11,977 nt of DNA from CAZILN01 sp964540005 (GTDB lineage Bacteria > Bacteroidota > Bacteroidia > Bacteroidales > SM23-62), in contig CAZILN010000232.1 of assembly GCA_964540005.1 (NCBI GenBank), positions 1 through 11,977 of the forward strand. Reading direction: 5' to 3'. The position numbers and the translations under genes are program-made. Shown in pieces: positions 8,101 to 11,977 of this stretch; positions within the stretch are counted from its first letter, which is position 1; every line of letters starts with the position of its first letter. A model generated the notes under the pieces. The model ran no database searches. It saw only the letters and a program-made list of their open reading frames with translations, and was not told the origin of the DNA.

Positions 8101-11100
8101 GGCAAATACAGAATCATCCGGTTCACAGGCCGAAACGGGATGCAGGACAGCAGACAGCTCTGCGTCGACAATCAGGTAATGGATGCGGGTCGTATCACGG
8201 AAATTGCAGATACCGTTATCAACCACCACATGGTACACAGTATCGATATTCTCTGTAACATGGAAAACGGAATCCGTGGAGCCATCCTGCCAGAGATAAG
8301 TATCCGTGGGATTGCCTGTATAGGCATCCAGTACGACCGTATCAGGATGGAGGGTATACAAGAATTCGGGCAGGTTGGTTACAGGAGTGAATTCTACAAG
8401 GAAGGATTTGCTCGTTGTATCGTTAGTGGTGGTATCATTATAGAAGTCTGTATCATCGGGCAGCAGGGTGAAAGCACTTATGTTTTTGGTGCCGGAGGAA
8501 GCCAGGATGAATTCTTCACTGAAGACATACTGTACTGTATCACCCCGAAGCAGCATATCAGCAAGGACGAAGGTGTCGATCACCGTGGGTTCCGTTTCGA
8601 GCCGGTACCCGGCTATGATGGTATCACCGGCAGGCAGGGTATCCAGGCCGAAGTTTTTGATGGTGACCTTGACATGCTTGTCCAGGTCCTGAAGGCATCC
8701 GTTGCCCGGACTGCCAATGGACAGCACACCCAGGTCACGGGGAGTATCATAAATGCTGATATCGTCGACACCAAAACCCTCCAGGCCATTGGAGGCAGAA
8801 CTGCCGAATCGGAACCGGAATTTTGCCGAGGGCAGTCCCCTGAAAGTATTAGTATCGAGCTGTATCCTGGCCGTCATCCACTGGGCACTGCTGCCGGTCC
8901 ATCCATGGTTGTCCGGCAACTCGGAAACTACATCTGAATTGTACCAGTTCCAGTAAAATTCATCGCCGTCGCCCTTGCTTCCCAGGCGGGACCATGAGCT
9001 TCCATTATCCAGCGAATATTCGATGGCTGCACCATTAACATCTTCCTGTGTATTTGTAAAAATCCGGCACTCGAAGACTGGGTAGTCCAAACCCGAAAAA
9101 TCAAAACAGGGTCCTGTCAGGAAGGATTCCTCATTGTCGTTGTGTGTCCCCGAAAGGTTGGTGACCCATGCAACGGTACCTGAAGATGCCTTTGTGATAA
9201 CCGAACCTGATGGTGTACCGTACTGCCATGATGAATTGGTTCCGGATGTCCTCCAGAAATCAACACCGGATTCAAAATCCTGGAAATAGGGCAGGGAATA
9301 GGTAGGATCAACATACAATACGGTATCGAAGCTGTTATTGTCCGGCTCCTCATCTGAGTCAAGTAATGTTTCAACCAGCAGATTATAAATTCCGGGTATG
9401 GAAAGATCCGCAGTGGGAGTGAAGGTGTAAGATATATCATTGTTAAAGGGAATTGCTTCGGTGATGGTGTCATAGGTATAGCTAGTGCCTCCGTTGAGGG
9501 AATACCTCAGCGGGATGGAAGCGGGGGTTGCACCCGGACCAAAATTCTCTATTCTGACTGTTACCGTATCAGCCGATGTATGATCACAGCCGCTCAGCGG
9601 GGCAAGAAGGGCCGTAATCCCGATATCCTGCTCCAGGTAATTTCCCGTAATGGAAAAGTTATCAATATTCCATCCTGAAAAGTGGTTGTTGGTTGTAGTA
9701 GGGCCAAGATTTATCCGGAACCTGACATCTGACTGCCGGCTGGCATCAGGGATGGCCAGGCTGAAGAGCGACCATTTGCTTTCAATAATTGTGTTGTTTT
9801 TATTATTCCATATCTCATCCCATTCAGTACCCCCATCATTGCTTATTTCTATGGAAGCTGTATCGGAGTTTTCACTGTTCAGCCAGCGCAGGAAATTGAG
9901 TTTAAGGTCATTATAATAGTACAGGTCTAAAGAAGGGGAAGTGGCCAGGTTGACATATTTACTCACATTGGGTTCGTAATCGCCGGGAATGGCACCAAGT
10001 CCGGAAAGATCGGTGCCTATGACCATGGTGTCACCGGCAGCATGTTCCGGATCAGGGTTGCCAAGAAAGTTGCCCCCCAGTCCAAGTGGCCGGCCCCTTT
10101 CGAAATCACCTCCCAGTGTCCAGCCCTTATCGGCAGTAAAATCATCATAAAAGACCGCTTCCTGAATGATCTTTTCTCCTGCGGGAGACCAGTCGGAAGC
10201 AGGATAGCTACTGCCGCTGATGTCTATGCTCAAGGCTTCCAGCATGGCATCCGCCACATTACCGTGGCTGGCAGTCTCAGTAATATCGAATGTGACCCAG
10301 AGATAGGTATATCCTGATGGAAGTTCCAGGCTGAGACCGGTAAACCCTGCCATTCCTGAAGACAGTGAAATGGTGTCAAGCGGATCGGCTGCATAGAAAT
10401 CTTTGCTGGAACTGTTGCTGTATAATTTAACACCATTGACTGCCACATCTGCATCAGAGGTATTTAATGATTTAGCCGTCAGGGAATTCAGTACCAGTGT
10501 GCCGGAGTTGCCCAGCACCTTAATGCCCACCTTCAGCACGGGATTATTTTCCGACCCTCCCGGGATCAGGTCCAGGTTCTCATGAGAAACGATGACGGTA
10601 TCCACAAACCGTTCCGCACTCCCGGTCTCGAGCAAGCCAACATCATCAATGCATACACCATAGCCATATTTTGTAGTGGCCTTAAAACCGAAATAGGTGG
10701 TCGGACCGAGGGCTTCGTCCGGGACCAAAATGACCTGCTGTGTCCAGCTCTCAACTGCATCCAGGTATTCCCCTATAATGTTAAGTTCGTTCCAGCTGCT
10801 GTCAGAATGGGTTTTGTAATATACCTGCAATTCATCATTATCATCAGCAAAGAATGAAAGCCAGTTCATCTGGGCATGCCGGAACCTTAACTCGGCTCGT
10901 ACTGCAAATTCAAGATCAACTGCAGGAGTAATGAGAAAACCTGCTTGGTTTTGCAGACTTTCAAAAAAATATAGGGCATTTACGTCTCCGCTGTAAGCCC
11001 CTGTGGGCCTGCGGCTTCCGGGAATAGAAGGAGTAGTGGTGCCGCCTCCATCTACAAATTCCCAAGGTTTGTTTGGATCACCTATATATTCTGTGGACCA

Positions 11101-11217
11101 TCCACCGGGCTTGCTTCCCGGAGAGTCATCGAAGTTCTCGAAAAACAATGTGTCCTGTGTGTAAGTATACGTGCAGGCAAGCATCAGGATCCCCAGTAAT
11201 GCGGCTTGATTTTTCAT
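5146..11217 (-). CDS. giant secreted multidomain repeat protein with T9SS type A sorting domain
   Basis: The ATG at 11217 gives 2,023 residues with a clean signal peptide (MKNQAALLGILMLACTYTYT, cleavage near residue 21). A GTG at 11298 would add 27 charged residues in front and is rejected. Domains: MAM / choice-of-anchor-J-like modules at ~22-195 (FFENFDD, ending GVCIDDVGLL), ~355-525 (YDDFTADKGW, ending WNIDNFSITG) and ~642-825 (YFQDFESGVDFW, ending GFGVDDISIYD). A BNR_assoc_N-like module lies at ~204-335 (YTYLWVTFDITETASHGNV). A lone CARDB-like domain lies at ~530-637. A three-unit repeat occupies 828-1932, each unit being CARDB-like, Ig/PKD-like, CARDB-like, Ig/PKD-like. The T9SS type A sorting domain is at ~1945-2023 (LRIFPNPASDVLEIE, STGGQTV, DIPAGVYYLRV). 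Such proteins are exported by Sec, then by T9SS, and either anchored or released at the cell surface; an adhesin or scaffold role is inference. No catalytic motif was seen. The next gene starts 99 bases downstream, so it may be co-transcribed. Confidence 0.93.
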   Translation of the reverse strand: MKNQAALLGILMLACTYTYTQDTLFFENFDDSPGSKPGGWSTEYIGDPNKPWEFVDGGGTTTPSIPGSRRPTGAYSGDVNALYFFESLQNQAGFLITPAVDLEFAVRAELRFRHAQMNWLSFFADDNDELQVYYKTHSDSSWNELNIIGEYLDAVESWTQQVILVPDEALGPTTYFGFKATTKYGYGVCIDDVGLLETGSAERFVDTVIVSHENLDLIPGGSENNPVLKVGIKVLGNSGTLVLNSLTAKSLNTSDADVAVNGVKLYSNSSSKDFYAADPLDTISLSSGMAGFTGLSLELPSGYTYLWVTFDITETASHGNVADAMLEALSIDISGSSYPASDWSPAGEKIIQEAVFYDDFTADKGWTLGGDFERGRPLGLGGNFLGNPDPEHAAGDTMVIGTDLSGLGAIPGDYEPNVSKYVNLATSPSLDLYYYNDLKLNFLRWLNSENSDTASIEISNDGGTEWDEIWNNKNNTIIESKWSLFSLAIPDASRQSDVRFRINLGPTTTNNHFSGWNIDNFSITGNYLEQDIGITALLAPLSGCDHTSADTVTVRIENFGPGATPASIPLRYSLNGGTSYTYDTITEAIPFNNDISYTFTPTADLSIPGIYNLLVETLLDSDEEPDNNSFDTVLYVDPTYSLPYFQDFESGVDFWRTSGTNSSWQYGTPSGSVITKASSGTVAWVTNLSGTHNDNEESFLTGPCFDFSGLDYPVFECRIFTNTQEDVNGAAIEYSLDNGSSWSRLGSKGDGDEFYWNWYNSDVVSELPDNHGWTGSSAQWMTARIQLDTNTFRGLPSAKFRFRFGSSASNGLEGFGVDDISIYDTPRDLGVLSIGSPGNGCLQDLDKHVKVTIKNFGLDTLPAGDTIIAGYRLETEPTVIDTFVLADMLLRGDTVQYVFSEEFILASSGTKNISAFTLLPDDTDFYNDTTTNDTTSKSFLVEFTPVTNLPEFLYTLHPDTVVLDAYTGNPTDTYLWQDGSTDSVFHVTENIDTVYHVVVDNGICNFRDTTRIHYLIVDAELSAVLHPVSACEPDDSVFARVSITNHGSYKWEPGQEITLGLIVHEEDTIEEIMTVSADIEIDSSAEYTFLTPIDLSQIRSYDLSAYNKVEGDDSTFNDTSHASIDIFGITAIDLGADTTVRALTYILDAGAGNDSYLWQDGSTLRTLTIDTTGWYSVTVQQGTRCASTDSVHMTLLVPDITIGRITNLDNSCQLSATENLDILLRNTGSDALISGDTIAFTYQVNAGTLTPDTLFLSQDMLPGDSLLFSFTNNVDLSATGSYQFTITADFRKDLVPGNDTLRKTIEIFGFPDISLGADTISHIDSLILDAGPGDYTYFWHDSTTDRHYTVYYGDQTTDKFYSVSVSDVNGCTTTDKVRVSFEYVDIGISSILLPLTGCELGDMDVLSVRIMNYGNFAVSNESSQVIAIINNGSPVSEQLNFTDAFNPGDSLDFTFSAGFDLSQTGEHRIDLYTIYDFDIDLTNDSLAVIIEHYPDPIVDLGGVNDTIKTLLPYTLDAGEGFTAYFWNEVEGTQTFEVDAPGWYVARVSDTNTCTGTDSVHITALVPDIAVDRISNLQNSCQLGPAEDLEILIINTGTNALVAGDTIALTSIVNGGEAMVDTLFMTQGMPPGDSLVYTFTDKVDLSEAGNYQFSITADFSRDQIPSNDTLLQTIEIYLYPDIFLGTDTIIHTDSLMLDAGEGTYSYLWHDSTTERYYTVHKTAQTPDQLYRVSVTNGQGCVSTDDIKVSFGTADIGIGGIILPLPGCMLSNEEELTVRIMNFGEAAIRNESSQVIAIFNSDSTVTGLLNFSQAFKPGDSLEYTFSGTFDLSVKGQHRFDLYTIYSSDSDDSNNSLAVFIDHFELPAVNLGGENDTIKTLLPYTLDAGEGFTTYTWNGTDGTQTYQADASGWYSVVVSDTNTCMGTDSVYILSTVSIRDIKGFEGNLRIFPNPASDVLEIEILLVDHCTYLLELISTGGQTVISKQCRKVSQFTESLDVSDIPAGVYYLRVRNHERQELRKVVIQ
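5422..6525 (-). repeat. repeat unit 3 (1,104 bp) of the 2,023-residue secreted protein
   Basis: This unit covers residues 1565-1932 (368 residues), beginning VPDIAVDRISNLQNSCQL. It has exactly the same length as unit 2. At its end, where another VPDI would be expected, the protein reads VSIRD and passes into the short linker before the T9SS sorting domain. The block NDTIKTLLPYTLDAGEGFT recurs here at residues 1872-1890 (5548-5604), matching 6652-6708 in unit 2, and the DNA of these blocks is also visibly similar. Confidence 0.88.
6526..7629 (-). repeat. repeat unit 2 (1,104 bp) of the 2,023-residue secreted protein
   Basis: This unit covers residues 1197-1564 (368 residues), beginning VPDITIGRITNLDNSCQL. 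Its halves are 1197-1383 (ending DKVRVSFEY) and 1384-1564 (VDIGISSILLPLTGC, ending DSVHITAL). It aligns with unit 3 over its whole length with no gap; by eye roughly 55-60% of residues are identical. The shared run NDTIKTLLPYTLDAGEGFT (residues 1504-1522) is the longest identical block I found. Confidence 0.88.
7630..8736 (-). repeat. repeat unit 1 (diverged) of the 2,023-residue secreted protein
   Basis: This unit covers residues 828-1196 (369 residues) and is the most diverged of three tandem units. It divides into half-units 828-1016 (DLGVLSIGSPGNGC, then VTIKNFG; later TYLWQDGSTDSV) and 1017-1196 (AVLHPVSAC, then VSITNHG; later SYLWQDGSTLRTL and GWYSV). Each half has a CARDB-like domain, whose hallmark is V-x-I-x-N-x-G, then an Ig/PKD-like domain with Y-x-W-x-D-G-S-T. 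Its length is one codon longer than the following two units. Confidence 0.75.
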
Positions 11218-11586
11218 ATATGCTAAAATTGTAATTATCTGAAAAAATAATAATTGAAATTTTGAGAACGAATGGAACCGCTTCGCTCTCCTTATCACCT
11301 GTTTAAAAATATTCTGTAATTTCTCTTCGAAATATATGATATTTACATATACGAATATCTGAAAAATTCACGGTAAAAGCTGTGACCAGAACATATAGTA
11401 TACGGATAAACTAAAGCTTGGTTACAAGATTTTGATTAACGACATGCACCAAAAACCCTGCTATTGTAGTCATTATGAAACTATAAGGGAAATTTTCAGA
11501 ATTGCATTTTTTGATACATCATAAACTAAAAGTATATATATATCGTATAAATTGTACAGGCTATTCAAAATGAAGATCATGATAAA
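11218..11586. other. AT-rich intergenic spacer between divergent secreted-protein genes
   Basis: This spacer holds the 5' regions of both divergent genes. It is clearly richer in A/T than the coding DNA around it and contains the alternating run tatatatatat (11533-11543). I looked for the Bacteroidota promoter pattern (TTG, ~20 bases, TAnnTTTG). On the plus strand only a weak candidate exists: TTG at 11511-11513 with tatatata at about the right spacing, lacking the TTTG part. On the minus strand nothing convincing was found. No open frame, hairpin terminator or RNA gene was recognised. Confidence 0.5.
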
Positions 11587-11977
11587 GTGAAGTCTTTTAC
11601 AAATAGTAGCTTACTAATTCTCTTTCTGTTCTTTTTTTCTTTTCTCAGTTCTTATGCACAAACAGACACTGAATTCTGGTTTGTAGCTCCTGAAGTAACA
11701 GAAAGTCACGGGATTTTTCCCGGTGGGGAACCTGTATATTTCAGGGTTTCAGCCCTTGATCTTGCCAGTACCGTACGAATATATCAACCCGCAAGGTCTG
11801 CCGGGCTCGATACGACCTTTGATGTGGCTGCCAATAGCACTGTCTCCATAGATGCCACAGCCTGGATCGACGACATTGAGAACTCTCCTGGCGGACTGGT
11901 TCTGGATAAAGGTATCCATATCACCTCGACCAACCTGATCACCGTATATTATGATGAAGACGAATTCTATAACCGGG
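11587..11977 (+). CDS. secreted IgGFc-binding-domain protein, N-terminal part (3' end outside window)
   Basis: The frame is open from 11587 to the right edge (130 codons). The proposed start is a GTG at 11587; the frame goes back only to a TAA upstream and has no ATG in between. The nearby ATGs at 11570 and 11579 are in another frame that stops at once. The N-terminus is a strong signal peptide (MKSFTNSSLLILFLFFFSFL, then SSYAQ), with cleavage near residue 25. The mature protein begins TDTEFWFVAPEVTESHG, followed by VYFRVSALDLASTVRIYQPA, the typical beginning of the IgGFc-binding-protein N-terminal domain found in large secreted Bacteroidota proteins. These often end in a T9SS or gliding-motility-type C-terminal domain, which cannot be seen here. 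It is divergent from the 2,023-residue T9SS protein. The family call is by recognition of the opening motif; the GTG start is less sure. Confidence 0.8.
   Translation, partial: MKSFTNSSLLILFLFFFSFLSSYAQTDTEFWFVAPEVTESHGIFPGGEPVYFRVSALDLASTVRIYQPARSAGLDTTFDVAANSTVSIDATAWIDDIENSPGGLVLDKGIHITSTNLITVYYDEDEFYNR

Noticed and set aside
8080..8937. 285-codon open frame on the + strand
   Set aside because: It lies wholly antisense to the repeat region of the 2,023-residue protein, has no signal or recognisable domain, and its sequence reflects the codon pattern of the opposite strand.
11218..11298. GTG start at 11298 adding 27 residues to the giant protein
   Set aside because: The added residues are basic and would bury the signal peptide; the ATG at 11217 gives a standard export signal.

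Overview
The window looks like chromosomal DNA of a non-gut-type Bacteroidota (Bacteroidetes). Several family signatures point there: a C-terminal type IX secretion (T9SS) sorting domain, a SusC-like TonB receptor with STN and carboxypeptidase-regulatory domains, a DUF4249 lipoprotein, an MG2-like giant surface protein, and an IgGFc-binding-type secreted protein. Starts are not marked by Shine-Dalgarno sequences, and base composition is moderate. No RNA genes, insertion sequences or CRISPR arrays were seen.

Layout. From right to left on the minus strand: (1) 5146-11217, a 2,023-residue secreted multidomain protein. It carries three MAM / choice-of-anchor-J-like modules, a BNR_assoc_N-like module, one lone CARDB-like domain, then a three-unit tandem repeat (about 368 residues each) and a T9SS type A sorting domain. 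(2) 4300-5046, a 248-residue exported protein of unknown function. (3) 2182-4303, a TonB-dependent receptor. (4) 1038-2195, a DUF4249 lipoprotein. (5) 1-1051, the N-terminal 350 codons of an MG2-like surface protein that runs off the left edge. Genes 2 to 5 overlap at every junction and form one tight operon. On the plus strand, a divergent gene begins at 11587: a secreted IgGFc-binding-domain protein that runs off the right edge. A 369-base AT-rich spacer separates the two divergent secreted-protein genes.

The main observation is that the operon is decaying. The receptor gene has a TGA at an expected STN-domain tryptophan, a TAA in the beta-barrel part, and an out-of-frame internal deletion that joins mid-barrel sequence to the intact extreme C-terminus. 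The next gene, DUF4249, has one TAG four residues after its lipobox cysteine. The exported gene upstream and the visible part of the MG2-like gene downstream are open. This suggests that the receptor was lost first and the lipoprotein more recently.

The second observation is the architecture of the 2,023-residue protein. Its last two repeat units are exactly 1,104 bp each and align without gaps. Each ~184-residue half-unit has a CARDB-like domain followed by an Ig/PKD-like domain and carries one conserved cysteine near each end. I do not see a convincing new multigene system; the interest lies in the repeat architecture and the gene decay.
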